The position numbers were made by a program, and so were the translations under genes. A DNA stretch of 64,000 nt from contig JAUIAV010000004.1 in NCBI GenBank assembly GCA_030425195.1, positions 207,855 to 271,854 of the forward strand. The letters are read 5' to 3'. This DNA comes from Gammaproteobacteria bacterium. GTDB lineage: Bacteria > Pseudomonadota > Gammaproteobacteria > Pseudomonadales > Azotimanducaceae. The notes below the pieces were generated by a model. The model had not been told where the DNA came from. It did not search any database and saw only the letters and a list, made by a program, of their open reading frames with translations. Numbering within the stretch: the first letter of the stretch is position 1; every line of letters begins with the position of its first letter. Positions 16,871 through 28,787 of the stretch are shown here, in pieces.

Positions 16871-18142
16871 ATGACCTCCATGAGGTCGAACTCACCGCCC
16901 CGTCTCCCGTCCGCTATAGTCACCTTCCCGCCCGCCACGGAGCACTCATTGCGCTGGCTGCTGCTTTCCGGCCTGTGGTTCTGTTATTTCTCATTCGGGG
17001 CCATCGCATCGTCGCTGGCTCCGCTGGTGGTGCTGATCCAGTCCGAGCTCGCCCTTTCCCACGCGGCCATGGGCAGCATCATGGGAGCCTGGCAGTTCGT
17101 CTACATTGCAGCCGCCATCCCCGGCGGCCTCCTTCTCGACCGGCTCGGCGGCCGGTATGCACTGCTGATCGGCATGACGTTCATCGCCCTGTCCGCGTTC
17201 GGACGTGCCTGGGCTGACGACTACTGGTCACTGCTCCTGGCGGTCATGCTCTTCGGCGTAGGTGGCCCCATCATCTCTTCCGGGGCCCCCAAGGTGGTCA
17301 CCGGCATCTTCGAAGGCAGCAACCGGGGCCTCGCCATGGGCATCTACATGACCGGACCGACTCTGGGCGGCATTCTGGCTCTGACGCTCACGCACTCCCT
17401 CCTGCTGCCGCTGTTCGACGGGAGCTGGCGGGCCGTGCTCACGCTCTGGGGCACGGTCGCGGTAGCGGCCGGCGGCGTCTGGCTGCTGATCGCCACAGCA
17501 GCCGGCAGGCGCGTCGGTGGGTCCGCCGGGGAAGCCGGCGCAGAAACCCGGGAGAAAACATCCGTGCGCCGGATAGTCACCATCCCCGGGGTGCCGCTGG
17601 TGCTCGCCATGAGCGTGGGGGTGTTTCTCATCAATCACGGTCTGAACAACTGGCTGCCGGAAATGCTGCGCGAACGGGGGATGACGGTGACGGAGGCCGG
17701 CTACTGGGCGGCCCTGCCCATGCTCATCGGCATTCTCGGCTCGCTCACCATCCCCCGGCTCGCAACGCCGCAGCGTCGTTTCGTGATTCTGGGGCTGCTG
17801 TGCGCGGCAGCGGCCATTTCCAGTTTTCTGCTCACCCTGTCCGGGCCTGCAATCACCACGGCAGCCCTGCTCGTGCAGGGGCTCGTGCGCTCCTCGCTGA
17901 TGACCGTCCTCATCCTGACCCTGGTGGAGCTGCCGGGGATCCGACCGGAACAGGCGGGCACGGCAAGCGGCCTGTTCTTCTCTGCCGCCGAGGTGGGGGG
18001 CGTGCTGGGCCCGCTCGGTCTCGGCCTCATCTACGACGTGACCCGCGGCTTCAACGCGGGCCTTTACGCGTTGACCGCAGTCTCCACCCTGATGGTTCTG
18101 GGCACGGTGCGACTCACCCGCCTCGTCCGTCGATCGGAATGA
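16871..18142 (+). CDS. MFS transporter, cyanate/nitrate-permease-like branch
   Basis: Up to 423 residues, twelve predicted membrane helices, with the MFS loop motif GGLLLDRLGGRYALLIG after helix 2 and a Gly-rich GPLGLGLIYD segment near the end. The overall style is like CynX/NarK-type permeases; substrate unknown. The start is uncertain. The ATG at 16871 has no ribosome site. A TTG at 16949 follows CGGAGCACTCA and gives a normal MFS start (MRWLLLSGLWF), and a TATAGT box at 16914-16919 lies between the two. It is convergent and back to back with the crotonase gene (TGATCA junction). Confidence 0.82.
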   Translation: MTSMRSNSPPRLPSAIVTFPPATEHSLRWLLLSGLWFCYFSFGAIASSLAPLVVLIQSELALSHAAMGSIMGAWQFVYIAAAIPGGLLLDRLGGRYALLIGMTFIALSAFGRAWADDYWSLLLAVMLFGVGGPIISSGAPKVVTGIFEGSNRGLAMGIYMTGPTLGGILALTLTHSLLLPLFDGSWRAVLTLWGTVAVAAGGVWLLIATAAGRRVGGSAGEAGAETREKTSVRRIVTIPGVPLVLAMSVGVFLINHGLNNWLPEMLRERGMTVTEAGYWAALPMLIGILGSLTIPRLATPQRRFVILGLLCAAAAISSFLLTLSGPAITTAALLVQGLVRSSLMTVLILTLVELPGIRPEQAGTASGLFFSAAEVGGVLGPLGLGLIYDVTRGFNAGLYALTAVSTLMVLGTVRLTRLVRRSE

Positions 18143-18937
18143 TCAGCGCCCCTTGAACTGTGGCGGCCGTTTTTCGACAAAGGACTGAACGCCCTCGCGG
18201 AAGTCCTCGGACTTGAACAGATTGAGGATGCTCATGAGCACGTGGTGGGAGTGGCTTTCGAAATCCTGAGTCAGCCCGTGCCGGAAGAGACGCTTCATCT
18301 CCGTGATCGCCAGCGGTGCATTACCGGCAATTTTCTCCGTCCATTCGGCGGCCACCGCTTCCAGCTCGTCCGCCGCCACCGCGCGGTTGACGAGGCCGTA
18401 TCCTTCCGCCGCCGCCGCATCCAGCGGATCACCCAGCATGGAGATCTCACAGGCCTTCGCCCAGCCGAGCAGCCTGGGCAGATACCAGGTGCCGCCGCTT
18501 TCGGGAATGACACCCATCTTCGCGAATCCGGGCATCAGGACTGCTCTGTCCGACATGAGCCGCATGTCGCATCCAAGTGCCAGATCCAGCCCGTAGCCTG
18601 CCGCCGGGCCATTGATCACGGCGATCACCGGGGTATCCATCCGCTGCAGGGTGACCGTGCAGATCTCCCGGGTGGAGTAGTGGCGCGCACCGGCCGTGGC
18701 CAGTCCCGCACCGCCGATCCCCTCCCCCGCTGCCGCCTGTTTCAGGTCGAGGCCGGAACAGAAGGCCCGGCCGGCACCGGTAAGCACGGCAACCCGCACG
18801 TCAGCATCGTCATCCGCCGCTTTCAGCTCATCGTTGAGCTGTGAAAGCATGGTGCCTGTGATGGCGTTCATGGCCTGAGGCCGGTTCAGAATGATCCAGC
18901 GGACGTTGCCGCGGTCTTCGATCAGCACTTCGCTCAC
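18143..18937 (-). CDS. Enoyl-CoA hydratase/isomerase family protein
   Basis: 264 residues of the crotonase fold. Oxyanion-hole segments are visible: GAGRAFCSGLDL and NGPAAGYGLDLALGCD. The loop GVIPESGGTWYLPRLLG has a Glu before Ser-Gly-Gly, while the position of the classical hydratase Glu144 is Phe, so an isomerase or other crotonase activity is as likely as hydration. The start at 18937 is 11 bp downstream of the NHL-repeat gene on the same strand. Probably acts on fatty or aromatic acyl-CoA; substrate not assigned. Confidence 0.85.
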   Translation of the reverse strand: MSEVLIEDRGNVRWIILNRPQAMNAITGTMLSQLNDELKAADDDADVRVAVLTGAGRAFCSGLDLKQAAAGEGIGGAGLATAGARHYSTREICTVTLQRMDTPVIAVINGPAAGYGLDLALGCDMRLMSDRAVLMPGFAKMGVIPESGGTWYLPRLLGWAKACEISMLGDPLDAAAAEGYGLVNRAVAADELEAVAAEWTEKIAGNAPLAITEMKRLFRHGLTQDFESHSHHVLMSILNLFKSEDFREGVQSFVEKRPPQFKGR

Positions 18938-18948
18938 GAGGCTGCCTC

Positions 18949-19980
18949 CTATCTGCGGACGTATTTCTTGACCCCTTTCGGGCCCACCTCTGCACCGTAG
19001 ACGTTGCCTTGTGCATCCACGGCCACACCTTCAGCGGCACTGGTTCCGGAGTTGTCCTGATCGGGCTCCGGATCCGGAATGAACGCGGTCACGAAACCGT
19101 CCCTGGCGGAACCGATCCGGATGCCGCGCTTGAAGCCCACATTCCGGCCCGCATTCGATTCGGAATCTGCCGAGTACAGGATGTCGTTACCGTCGATGAA
19201 CAGACCGCTCGGACGGCCGAAGTGGTACCAGGTATCCAGATGCTTGCCGTCCTGATCGAAGATCTGCAGTCGGGAGTTCGCGCGGTCGGCCACGAACAGT
19301 CTGCCCTGTGAATCCATCGCCAGCGCGTGCGGCTCATCGAGTTCGCCATGATCGCTGCCGGGAACGCCGAACTCGCCGAGATAGTTCCCCTCGGCATCCA
19401 GCTTCACGATCCGGTTGTTGACCGGCTCGCCCGGTGACGACCCATGCCCGTCCGCCACGAAGATGGTGCCGTCGGGTGCCACCAGCACGTCACAGGGCTT
19501 GCGGAACGTCGTCTTGCCGTCGCCGCCCACGCCTTTCTCGCCCAGGGTCATCAGCAGCTCGCCTTCCGGACTGAACTTGTAGATCACATGGCCCCAGCCG
19601 TCGGGTATGGGTGCATAACCGTTGCCGTCGGTTACCCAGACGTTGTCGTCGCCGTCCACGTAGATGCCATGGGGCCAGGCGAACATGCCGGCACCGAAGC
19701 TGCGGACGAGATTGCCTTCGAGATCGAACAGCAGGATCGGATCCGCGTCGCTGTCCACACACACGTTGGCACCGCAGCGTTCGGCCACCCAGATATGCCG
19801 GCCATCGTTCGTCGGATAAATGGCACTGGTGGAACCCCATTCCCGCCCATCCGGCAGCTGCCCCCAGCCTTCGATGGTGCGGAAAGGATTCGGGGCCAGG
19901 TTTTCGGCCTGTGCAGCCGCTGTCAGAGACACTGACAGCAGAGTCGCTGCCACGGTTGCCGCGGTACGCATACGGTTCAT
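18949..19980 (-). CDS. Exported NHL-repeat six-bladed propeller protein (amidating-lyase-like)
   Basis: 343 residues. Signal peptide with cleavage near AAAQA-EN (residue 25), then NHL-type repeats: RSFGAGMFAWPHGIYVDGDD, FRKPCDVLVAPDGTIFVADG, LDEPHALAMDSQGRLFVADR and AEGVAVDAQGNVYGAEVG. This is the pattern of proteins annotated as peptidyl-alpha-hydroxyglycine alpha-amidating lyase-like; enzyme activity is not proven for bacterial members. The ATG at 19980 follows AAGGGAGAATCC. It leads a two-gene unit with the crotonase. Confidence 0.82.
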   Translation of the reverse strand: MNRMRTAATVAATLLSVSLTAAAQAENLAPNPFRTIEGWGQLPDGREWGSTSAIYPTNDGRHIWVAERCGANVCVDSDADPILLFDLEGNLVRSFGAGMFAWPHGIYVDGDDNVWVTDGNGYAPIPDGWGHVIYKFSPEGELLMTLGEKGVGGDGKTTFRKPCDVLVAPDGTIFVADGHGSSPGEPVNNRIVKLDAEGNYLGEFGVPGSDHGELDEPHALAMDSQGRLFVADRANSRLQIFDQDGKHLDTWYHFGRPSGLFIDGNDILYSADSESNAGRNVGFKRGIRIGSARDGFVTAFIPDPEPDQDNSGTSAAEGVAVDAQGNVYGAEVGPKGVKKYVRR

Positions 19981-20059
19981 GGATTCTCCCTTGGTTGAAC
20001 TGGTGAAGAGCGGAAGGATTCTACACCAGGCGTCTGCCGGCCGACTGTCCGCGGGCCGA

Positions 20060-20437
20060 TCAGCGGTTCCTGACGATCATCACCTCGTAGCGGCCTCGAG
20101 GACCGATCAGATTCGCACACAGACTGGAGACGAGACTGACGACGATGGCGCCGAACACCGAACTCCAGAAGCCGGTGACTTCGAACCCGTCCACGAAGTA
20201 GGCGGCCAGATTCAGCATGGCGGCGTTCAGAACCAGCAGAAACAGTCCCAGGGTCAGCACGGTCACCGGCAGCGTGAGGATCACCAGCACCGGCCGGACG
20301 ATGGCATTGATGAGGCCGAGCGCGATCGCCGCCCAGATGAGCGCGCGGGTGTCGTGGGTGCTGATTCCGGGAATCAGATACGCAGCCACCCAGATCCCGA
20401 GCCCGATGATGGCCGTCCGGAGCAGAATGCCGATCAT
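20060..20437 (-). CDS. Phage holin family 4 (YvlD-like) membrane protein
   Basis: 125 residues with four hydrophobic segments (about 5-25, 33-50, 57-80, 92-112) and the family feature LINAIVRPVLVILTLPVTVLTLGLF. Despite the family name these are common chromosomal membrane proteins, and no phage gene is nearby. The ATG overlaps the saccharopine dehydrogenase stop by four bases (ATGA), so it is cotranslated as the last gene of that unit. Confidence 0.85.
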   Translation of the reverse strand: MIGILLRTAIIGLGIWVAAYLIPGISTHDTRALIWAAIALGLINAIVRPVLVILTLPVTVLTLGLFLLVLNAAMLNLAAYFVDGFEVTGFWSSVFGAIVVSLVSSLCANLIGPRGRYEVMIVRNR

Positions 20438-21519
20438 GTGCGTCTCCCGTGTGCCTCATAGCGGGCACCGTTTTCCGTCTCGAAGAACCTGTCGAGCGGC
20501 ACGGACTCCTGTCTCAGAAAGCCTCTGTCCGGCAGCACACCCGCCGACACCATCTCAATCACCGCACACACCGAGGAAGCCGTGGTCCAGGCGATGGCCC
20601 GCCACATTCTGCCGCCGATCTCCACCGGATAATACGAACGGACGAACTCCCGGCGGTTCAGGCGTCCCTGCTGGGTACCTTCCGCGGACACGTGCACGTG
20701 CACGACGTCCTCGTCCACCGGCGGCTTGGCGTTCTTGAGGATCCTGCCCGCCAGCTCCCGGTCGTCCCGCATGAGCAGCTCGTGGAAGAAGAAGTTCATC
20801 AGACTGGCGTGGCCGGGATAGCGCATGGTCTTGTAGTCCAGATTCTCCACCCGGCCCGCGTAGGTATCACACATGGTGCCGAGGCCGCCGGAGGTGGTGA
20901 AGGCTTCCAGCCGCACGCCATTCACATGCACGGTTTCCACCCATTCCATGGGAGACACCCACTTGTGCTCACCGTCCTCGATGACCTCGCAGTCGTTCAG
21001 GTACTCGTTCACCACCCCCTCCGGCGACCAGTTGAACGAATAGGCGAGCAGGCCCGTGGGATGCTGAGGCAGGGCGCCCACTCTGAGCTTGATGGACCGG
21101 ACCTCGTCGAACTGCTCCGCCAGATGCGCACCGACGATGCCGACGAAGCCGGGCGCCAGACCACACTGCGGCGCCATCAGCCGTTCGCTCTTCTCAGCCA
21201 GCGCCAGGATCAGCTCCTTGGTCGGGACGTCCTCGGTGAGATCGAAGTAGAAGATGCCGAGCTCACAGGCGAGCCGGGCCAGGTCCTTGTTGAGATGATA
21301 AGGCAGGCAGGAGAGCACGGCCTCCTGATCGGCCAGGATTTTCCTGAGGGCGGTCTCATCATCGGCGGATACCGCCTCAACCCGGAAGGGCAGATCGCCT
21401 TCCGGAGGCGCCACGTCCACCCCGGTGACCTCGAAACCCGTCTGCGTGAGCAGGCGGGCGGCCAGCTCACCTACCCCGCCGATGCCCAGGACGGCAATCT
21501 TCTGAATCTTTCCGGACAC
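20434..21519 (-). CDS. Saccharopine dehydrogenase family protein
   Basis: 361 residues. An N-terminal Rossmann fold (IAVLGIGGVGELAARLL) is followed by the saccharopine dehydrogenase-type catalytic region with MAPQCGLAPGFVGIVG, GALPQHPTGLLAYSFNWSPE and EAFTTSGGLGTM. In lysine catabolism this enzyme splits saccharopine to glutamate and aminoadipate semialdehyde. The neighbouring ALDH7-like gene 13 bp upstream would oxidise that semialdehyde, which supports the role. No lysine-ketoglutarate reductase is in the window. The ATG at 21519 follows AGGAGATCGAGCGTGTCC-type sequence; purine-rich but spaced long. Confidence 0.85.
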   Translation of the reverse strand: MSGKIQKIAVLGIGGVGELAARLLTQTGFEVTGVDVAPPEGDLPFRVEAVSADDETALRKILADQEAVLSCLPYHLNKDLARLACELGIFYFDLTEDVPTKELILALAEKSERLMAPQCGLAPGFVGIVGAHLAEQFDEVRSIKLRVGALPQHPTGLLAYSFNWSPEGVVNEYLNDCEVIEDGEHKWVSPMEWVETVHVNGVRLEAFTTSGGLGTMCDTYAGRVENLDYKTMRYPGHASLMNFFFHELLMRDDRELAGRILKNAKPPVDEDVVHVHVSAEGTQQGRLNRREFVRSYYPVEIGGRMWRAIAWTTASSVCAVIEMVSAGVLPDRGFLRQESVPLDRFFETENGARYEAHGRRT

Positions 21520-21532
21520 GCTCGATCTCCTG

Positions 21533-23032
<1,500 letters not shown>

Positions 23033-23046
23033 GTCGTCTCCTCTTC

Positions 23047-23066
23047 TCTGTCTGTCTGTCTGTCTC
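23047..23066. repeat. TCTG tetranucleotide repeat in the leader of the aldehyde dehydrogenase gene
   Basis: Four exact TCTG units (23047-23062) and a fifth near-copy TCTC, in the 46-bp gap between the M13 peptidase stop and the dehydrogenase start. It reads as CAGA repeats on the coding strand, 15 bases upstream of the ATG. Confidence 0.6.
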
Positions 23067-23078
23067 AGCTGGTCCGGG

Positions 23079-25133
23079 CTACCAGATCCGGATCCGTTCC
23101 TCAGGCGGCAGGTAGAGGGCCGCGTCTTCACCGATATCGAATGCGTCGTACCAGGCATCCACGTTCCGTACCACGCCGTTGGCCCGGTACTGGGCAGGCG
23201 AATGCGGGTCCGCTTTCAGCTGGGAGAGCAGTGCCTCTTCCCGGATCCGGGAGCGCCAGAGCTGGGCGTAAGCCAGGAAGAACCGCTGATCCCCCGTCAG
23301 ACCGTCGATCACGGGTGCCTCACCGCCATTCAGGCTGGAACGGTAGGCGTGATAGGCGATGTTGATACCGCCCAGATCGCCGATGTTCTCACCCAGCGTG
23401 AACTCCCCGTCCACGAAGGTGCCGAGTACGGCTTCGTATTCCGAGTACTGGGCCACGAGCTTCGCTGCCAGCGCCTCGAAACGGGACCGGTCCTCTTCGG
23501 TCCACCAGTTGACCTGCACACCGCGCCCGTCGGACTTCGAACCCTGATCATCGAAGCCGTGACCCATCTCATGACCGATCACGGCACCAATCGCCCCATA
23601 GTTCACCGCGGGGTCCGCATCGGGATCGAAGAAAGGCGGCTCGAGAATGCCGGCCGGAAAGGTAATGGCGTTGAACTGCGCGTTGTAGAAGGCGTTCACG
23701 GTGTGCGCCGGCGAGAACCACTCGTGCCGGTCCGTGGGTTCGTCGAGCCGGCGGATGGCGTCTACCTGAAAATAGGCCCGCAGCGCCCTCACGTTACCCA
23801 TCAGATCATCCCGACGGATCTCCACCCCGGAGAAGTCCCGCCATTCATCCGGGTAGCCGATCTTCGGCAGAAACGCCTCGAGTTTCTCCAGGGCCCTGAC
23901 CTTGGTCTGTTCGCTCATCCACTCGAGCTCGGTGATGCGTTCCCCGAGAGCCGTGCGCAGGTGTTCGACGAGATCCTGCATCTTCCGGCGGGACTCCGGT
24001 GGAAAATACCGCTCGACATACACCTCGCCGATCGCATCGCCGAGGCCATTCCCGGCGCTGACCAGATTGACCGCACGCCGCCATCGTTCCTGCTGTTCAG
24101 GCTGTCCGCGCAGCACCCGGCCGTAGAAGTCGAAACTGGCGTCGTCCAGGGCCGTGGTCAGATAGGGCGCGTTACCCACCAGCAGGTGGTAGGTGAGATA
24201 GGCCTGCCAGACCTGCAGCGGTGTGGCATCGATCGCCGCCAGGATCGGCGCCGTGGCGCTGGGGTAGGCGACGTTGATCACGGCGGGCGTGGTGCCGAGA
24301 CCACGGAAATAAGCGTTCCAGTCGAACTCCGGATGCGCCCCGGCTATGGACTCGGGATCAGAGAGATTGTAGGTGAGCTCCCGATCCCGCCGCTGTGCTC
24401 TCGGCCAGTGGGCAGCGGCAATCTCGGTTTCAAGCGCGAGCACCGCCTCGGCCCGGGCGGCCAGATCCTCTGCCCCGACGAGCGCCAGCATCCGTGCGAT
24501 GTGCGTGACGTATTCGCTGCGGATGGCACGGAACCGTTCGCCGTCCTCCAGATAGTAGTCCCGTTCCGGCAGGCCCAGCCCCGCCGCGTAGAGCGCGCCG
24601 ATGAACCGGCTCGGATCCTTCCGATCGATCTGGATGCCGAGCGCCAGCGGGTTGTTTCCACCATGATTCTGAATCCATCCCAGGGCTTCGGCGAGCGCCT
24701 CCCGGGAGTCGATGGCACGGATCCGGTACAGCTCCGCCCGGATCGGCTCGTAGCCGCTTTCATTGAGTGCCTCCGTGTCGAGAAAGCTGGCGTAGTAATC
24801 GCCGATCTTCTGCTCCACCGAGCCGGGCTCGGGCTGCGCTGCGGCCAGTTCCTCGATGAGAGACTGAACCCGTTCCTGAGCCTGGTCCCGGAGCTCATAG
24901 AAGTTGCCGAAGGCCGTCTTGTCTTCGGGCAGCTCGTAGCTGTCCAGCCACGCCCCGTTGGCATGCTGATAAAAGTCCTCGCCGGGAGGAACCGCGGAGT
25001 CGATCAGCCCCAGGTCCACGTTCTCCGCCGGGCCGGGGTTATCCATGGTGTCCGGGCCGGTTCGGGATCGGTCACATCCTGACACCGACAGGATCACGAT
25101 CAGCAGCAGGCCGCTCAAGGTTGTGTATTGCAT
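23079..25133 (-). CDS. M13-family metallopeptidase, lipoprotein
   Basis: 684 residues (neprilysin/PepO family). Lipoprotein signal [20 protein letters not shown] with Cys20. The zinc site is intact: [19 protein letters not shown] (HExxH) and ENIGDLGG (third ligand Glu and the ExxxD motif), plus [23 protein letters not shown] and the C-terminal [19 protein letters not shown]. It degrades small peptides in the periplasm or at the membrane surface. ATG 25133 is chosen; a GTG two codons earlier is possible, and neither has a clear ribosome site. Same strand as the lysine-catabolic pair, so peptide breakdown may feed it. Confidence 0.9.
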   Translation of the reverse strand: MQYTTLSGLLLIVILSVSGCDRSRTGPDTMDNPGPAENVDLGLIDSAVPPGEDFYQHANGAWLDSYELPEDKTAFGNFYELRDQAQERVQSLIEELAAAQPEPGSVEQKIGDYYASFLDTEALNESGYEPIRAELYRIRAIDSREALAEALGWIQNHGGNNPLALGIQIDRKDPSRFIGALYAAGLGLPERDYYLEDGERFRAIRSEYVTHIARMLALVGAEDLAARAEAVLALETEIAAAHWPRAQRRDRELTYNLSDPESIAGAHPEFDWNAYFRGLGTTPAVINVAYPSATAPILAAIDATPLQVWQAYLTYHLLVGNAPYLTTALDDASFDFYGRVLRGQPEQQERWRRAVNLVSAGNGLGDAIGEVYVERYFPPESRRKMQDLVEHLRTALGERITELEWMSEQTKVRALEKLEAFLPKIGYPDEWRDFSGVEIRRDDLMGNVRALRAYFQVDAIRRLDEPTDRHEWFSPAHTVNAFYNAQFNAITFPAGILEPPFFDPDADPAVNYGAIGAVIGHEMGHGFDDQGSKSDGRGVQVNWWTEEDRSRFEALAAKLVAQYSEYEAVLGTFVDGEFTLGENIGDLGGINIAYHAYRSSLNGGEAPVIDGLTGDQRFFLAYAQLWRSRIREEALLSQLKADPHSPAQYRANGVVRNVDAWYDAFDIGEDAALYLPPEERIRIW

Positions 25134-25241
25134 GATCACGCGCGTGAGTACTCGGGGTGGCGGATTCTACCAGCGTTGCCGCCCCGAACCCCACCACGTA
25201 TGCTCCCTGATCTTCCAGAAACACAGACGAATCAGAGGTCT

Positions 25242-26777
25242 ATGAAGCGGGACATCATCGAGAGGCTGGAAGCCACCAGCCAGGCCGCCGAGCTCGGCGG
25301 CGGCGAGCATCGCATTCAGCAGCAGCATCTCAAAGGCAAGCTGACGGCCCGGGAGCGGATCAGTCTGCTGCTGGATGAGGACTCCTTTGAGGAGTGGGAC
25401 AAGTTCGTCGAACACCGGTGCACGGACTTCGGCATGGAGGAGCAGAAGATTCCTTCAGACGGTGTAGTCACCGGCTACGGCACCATCAATGGCCGTCTGG
25501 TCTTCGTGTTCAGTCAGGACTTCACCGTGTTCGGAGGCGCGCTTTCGGAAGCCAATGCCGAGAAAATCTGCAAGGTGATGGACCAGGCCATGAAGGTGGG
25601 TGCGCCGGTGATCGGAATGAACGACTCCGGCGGCGCGAGAATCCAGGAAGGCGTCGCCTCTCTCGGCGGCTATGCGGAGATCTTCCAGAGAAACGTGCTC
25701 GCCTCCGGCGTGGTTCCGCAGATCAGCCTGGTGATGGGTCCCTGTGCAGGCGGCGCCGTCTACTCACCGGCCATCACGGATTTCATTTTCATGGTCGAGC
25801 ACTCGTCCTACATGTTCGTCACGGGACCGGACGTGGTGAAGACCGTCACCCACGAGATCGTCACGCCGGAGGAGCTCGGCGGCGCGAGCATTCACTCGAA
25901 GAAGTCGGGTGTTGCCGATCTGGCCATGGAAAACGACGTTCAGGCCATTCTGCAGACCCGGCGGTTCATGGACTTCCTGCCGCCGAACAACCGGGAGAAA
26001 CCGCCCCGCTGGCCGACGGAAGACCCGGCAACCCGGGAGGAGCCGTCACTCGACAGCCTGGTGCCCGCGGATGCGACCAAGCCTTACGACATCAAGGAAG
26101 TGATCGTGAAAGTCGCCGACGAGGGCGACTTCTTCGAGCTGCAGCCGAACTATGCAGCCAACATCGTCATCGGTTTCATCCGCCTGCAGGGAACCACCGT
26201 GGGTGTGGTCGCTAATCAGCCCATGTGGATGGGCGGCACGCTGGACATCGACGCGTCAAAGAAGGGTGCCCGGTTCGTCCGTTTCTGCGATGCGTTCAAC
26301 ATTCCCATCCTCACGCTCGTGGACGTACCCGGCTTCATGCCGGGCACTGCCCAGGAGTACGGCGGGATCATCAAGAACGGTGCCAAGCTGCTGTACGCCT
26401 ACGCGGAATGCACCGTACCGAAGGTGACGCTGATCACCCGGAAGGCCTACGGCGGCGCCTACGACGTGATGGCCTCAAAGCACCTGCGGGGCGATGTGAA
26501 CTTCGCCTGGCCGTCTGCCGAGATTGCCGTGATGGGTGCCAAAGGCGCGGTGGAAATCATCTTCCGCAAGGACATCGGCGATGCGCAGCTGATCGAGGCC
26601 AGAACCCAGGATTACGAGGATCGATTCGCCAACCCGTTCATCGCCGCCAGCCGGGGCTACGTGGACGACGTTTTCATGCCGCGGGAAACCCGGCAGCGGA
26701 TCTGCCGTTCCTTCGCCATGCTGAGGGACAAGCAGCTGGAAAACCCCTGGCGCAAGCACGGCAACATTCCGCTCTAG
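25242..26777 (+). CDS. pccB: Propionyl-CoA-type carboxylase, beta (carboxyltransferase) subunit
   Basis: 511 residues with both crotonase-like halves. N half: [58 protein letters not shown] half: [53 protein letters not shown]. Together with the biotin subunit just downstream it carboxylates propionyl-CoA or a similar short acyl-CoA; the length and pairing fit PccB best, with methylcrotonyl-CoA as the alternative. ATG 25242 follows CAGAGGTCT; upstream codons to 25128 are in the peptidase promoter region. 16 bp separate it from pccA. Confidence 0.88.
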   Translation: MKRDIIERLEATSQAAELGGGEHRIQQQHLKGKLTARERISLLLDEDSFEEWDKFVEHRCTDFGMEEQKIPSDGVVTGYGTINGRLVFVFSQDFTVFGGALSEANAEKICKVMDQAMKVGAPVIGMNDSGGARIQEGVASLGGYAEIFQRNVLASGVVPQISLVMGPCAGGAVYSPAITDFIFMVEHSSYMFVTGPDVVKTVTHEIVTPEELGGASIHSKKSGVADLAMENDVQAILQTRRFMDFLPPNNREKPPRWPTEDPATREEPSLDSLVPADATKPYDIKEVIVKVADEGDFFELQPNYAANIVIGFIRLQGTTVGVVANQPMWMGGTLDIDASKKGARFVRFCDAFNIPILTLVDVPGFMPGTAQEYGGIIKNGAKLLYAYAECTVPKVTLITRKAYGGAYDVMASKHLRGDVNFAWPSAEIAVMGAKGAVEIIFRKDIGDAQLIEARTQDYEDRFANPFIAASRGYVDDVFMPRETRQRICRSFAMLRDKQLENPWRKHGNIPL

Positions 26778-26793
26778 AGATACGGGTCAACGC

Positions 26794-28779
26794 ATGTTCA
26801 AGAAAATACTCATCGCCAACCGGGGCGAGATCGCCTGCCGGGTCATCAGAACGGCCAGAAGAATGGGCATCGGCACCGTCGCCATCTACTCGGATGCGGA
26901 TGCCGGCGCCCTGCACGTACGCATGGCGGACGAAGCCGTGCACGTGGGCGGACCGGCCTCCACCGACTCCTATCTGAGAATCGACCGGGTGCTGGATGCC
27001 ATCCGGAGCACGGGCGCCGAAGCCGTGCATCCCGGCTACGGCTTTCTCTCTGAGAACGCGGAATTCGCGGCGGCGCTGGATAAGGCCGGCGTGGCTTTCA
27101 TCGGTCCCGGCATCCGGGCAATCACCAGCATGGGAGACAAGATCGCTTCCAAGCAGCTCGCGGCGGAAGCAGGGGTGAACACCATTCCCGGTTACACCGA
27201 CGTGATCGAGGATGCGGATCACGCGGTGAAGATCGCCGCGGAAATCGGCTATCCCGTGATGCTCAAGGCAAGCGCCGGTGGCGGTGGCAAGGGCATGCGG
27301 GTGGTCTGGAACGACGCCGAATGCCGGGAAGGCTTCGACAGCACCCGGGCTGAAGCCCGTTCGAGCTTCGGCGACGACCGGATCTTCGCCGAGAAGTTCG
27401 TGGAGGAACCGCGGCACATCGAGATTCAGGTGCTGGCGGACAAGCACGGCAACGCCATCTATCTCGGCGAGCGCGAATGCTCGATACAGCGCCGTCACCA
27501 GAAGGTGATCGAGGAAGCGCCCTCACCCTTCCTGGACGAGGCCACCCGGGCCGCCATGGGCGAGCAGGCAGTGGCGCTCGCAAAGGCCGTGGATTATTCG
27601 TCCGCCGGCACGGTGGAGTTCATCGTCGACGCCAACCGCAACTTCTATTTCCTGGAAATGAACACCCGGCTGCAGGTGGAACATCCCATCACCGAGTTCA
27701 TCACAGGCCAGGATCTGGTGGAGCACATGATCCGGGTGGCGGACGGTGAACGGCTCTCCCTCGCTCAGAAGGACGTGACTCTCACCGGCTGGTCGCTGGA
27801 AGCCAGGGTCTACGCCGAGGATCCGTTCCGTAACTTCCTGCCCTCGATCGGCCGGCTGGTCCGCTATATCGCGCCTCAGGAAACGAAGCATGTGCGGGTG
27901 GACTCCGGCATCGAGGAAGGCAGTGAAGTCTCCATGTACTACGATCCCATGATCGCGAAGCTGGTCACCTACGGCGAAACCCGGGAGGAGGCCATCGACC
28001 GCATGGGCGACGCCCTGGACGCGTATTACATCCGAGGTGTGAACCACAACATCAGCTTTCTGAACGCCCTGATCGCCCACCCGAGATTCCGGGAAGGCCG
28101 GCTGACCACGAACTTCATCGCCGAGGAGTATCCGAACGGCTTCGATGCCGCCGACGTGCCCCAGTCCGACCCGGCCCTGCCCGTCGCCATGGCCGCGGTG
28201 GCGCACCGGATCATCAGCACCCGTGCGAACGACATCAGCGGCCAGACCAGACGGTTCGAGCTCGAGGATCGGGACGAATGGGTGGTGATCGCCAACGGCG
28301 AGCACTATCCGGTCACCCTGGAATCCGTGGCGCACGGCTTCGAGATCAGTCATGGCGACATGGTTTACCGGGTCACCACGGACTGGTGCATCGGCAGACC
28401 GGTGATGGAGGCTGAGATCAACGGCCGCGCCGTCACCATGCAGATCGATCGGGCGGACGCAGGCTACCGGCTGCACCACCGGGGTGCGGTGGTCGACGTT
28501 CTCGTGCTCTCGCCGACGGCCGCAGAGCTCACCCGCCACATGATCGAGCGGGAACCGCCCGATCTCTCCAGGTTCCTGCTCTCGCCCATGCCCGGTCTGC
28601 TGGTCCGGCTCTCGGTCGCGGAAGGCGATGAGGTGAAATCGGGAGAGGAGCTGGCCGCAGTGGAGGCCATGAAGATGGAGAACAGTCTACGCGCCACGGA
28701 AAACGTGAAGATTGCGAAGATCCTGGTCTCCGAAGGCGACAGCCTGGAAGTGGATCAGCCGATCCTGGAATTCGAGTAG
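26794..28779 (+). CDS. pccA: Propionyl-CoA-type carboxylase, alpha (biotin) subunit
   Basis: 661 residues: biotin carboxylase domain (MFKKILIANRGEIACRVIRT; KASAGGGGKGMRVVW; SIQRRHQKVIEEAPSP; FLEMNTRLQVEHPITE), a BT-like middle region (about 480-590), and a C-terminal biotinyl domain with EAMKMEN (biotin Lys627). It makes carboxybiotin and pairs with the upstream beta subunit. The size and BT-like region favour propionyl-CoA over acetyl-CoA. It ends 8 bp before the convergent nitroreductase stop. Confidence 0.9.
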   Translation: MFKKILIANRGEIACRVIRTARRMGIGTVAIYSDADAGALHVRMADEAVHVGGPASTDSYLRIDRVLDAIRSTGAEAVHPGYGFLSENAEFAAALDKAGVAFIGPGIRAITSMGDKIASKQLAAEAGVNTIPGYTDVIEDADHAVKIAAEIGYPVMLKASAGGGGKGMRVVWNDAECREGFDSTRAEARSSFGDDRIFAEKFVEEPRHIEIQVLADKHGNAIYLGERECSIQRRHQKVIEEAPSPFLDEATRAAMGEQAVALAKAVDYSSAGTVEFIVDANRNFYFLEMNTRLQVEHPITEFITGQDLVEHMIRVADGERLSLAQKDVTLTGWSLEARVYAEDPFRNFLPSIGRLVRYIAPQETKHVRVDSGIEEGSEVSMYYDPMIAKLVTYGETREEAIDRMGDALDAYYIRGVNHNISFLNALIAHPRFREGRLTTNFIAEEYPNGFDAADVPQSDPALPVAMAAVAHRIISTRANDISGQTRRFELEDRDEWVVIANGEHYPVTLESVAHGFEISHGDMVYRVTTDWCIGRPVMEAEINGRAVTMQIDRADAGYRLHHRGAVVDVLVLSPTAAELTRHMIEREPPDLSRFLLSPMPGLLVRLSVAEGDEVKSGEELAAVEAMKMENSLRATENVKIAKILVSEGDSLEVDQPILEFE

Positions 28780-28787
28780 CCGGCCGG

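Noticed and set aside
20060..20437. Prophage lysis module (phage holin family name)
   Set aside because: The family is widespread in chromosomes, it is coupled to saccharopine dehydrogenase, and no phage gene is around.
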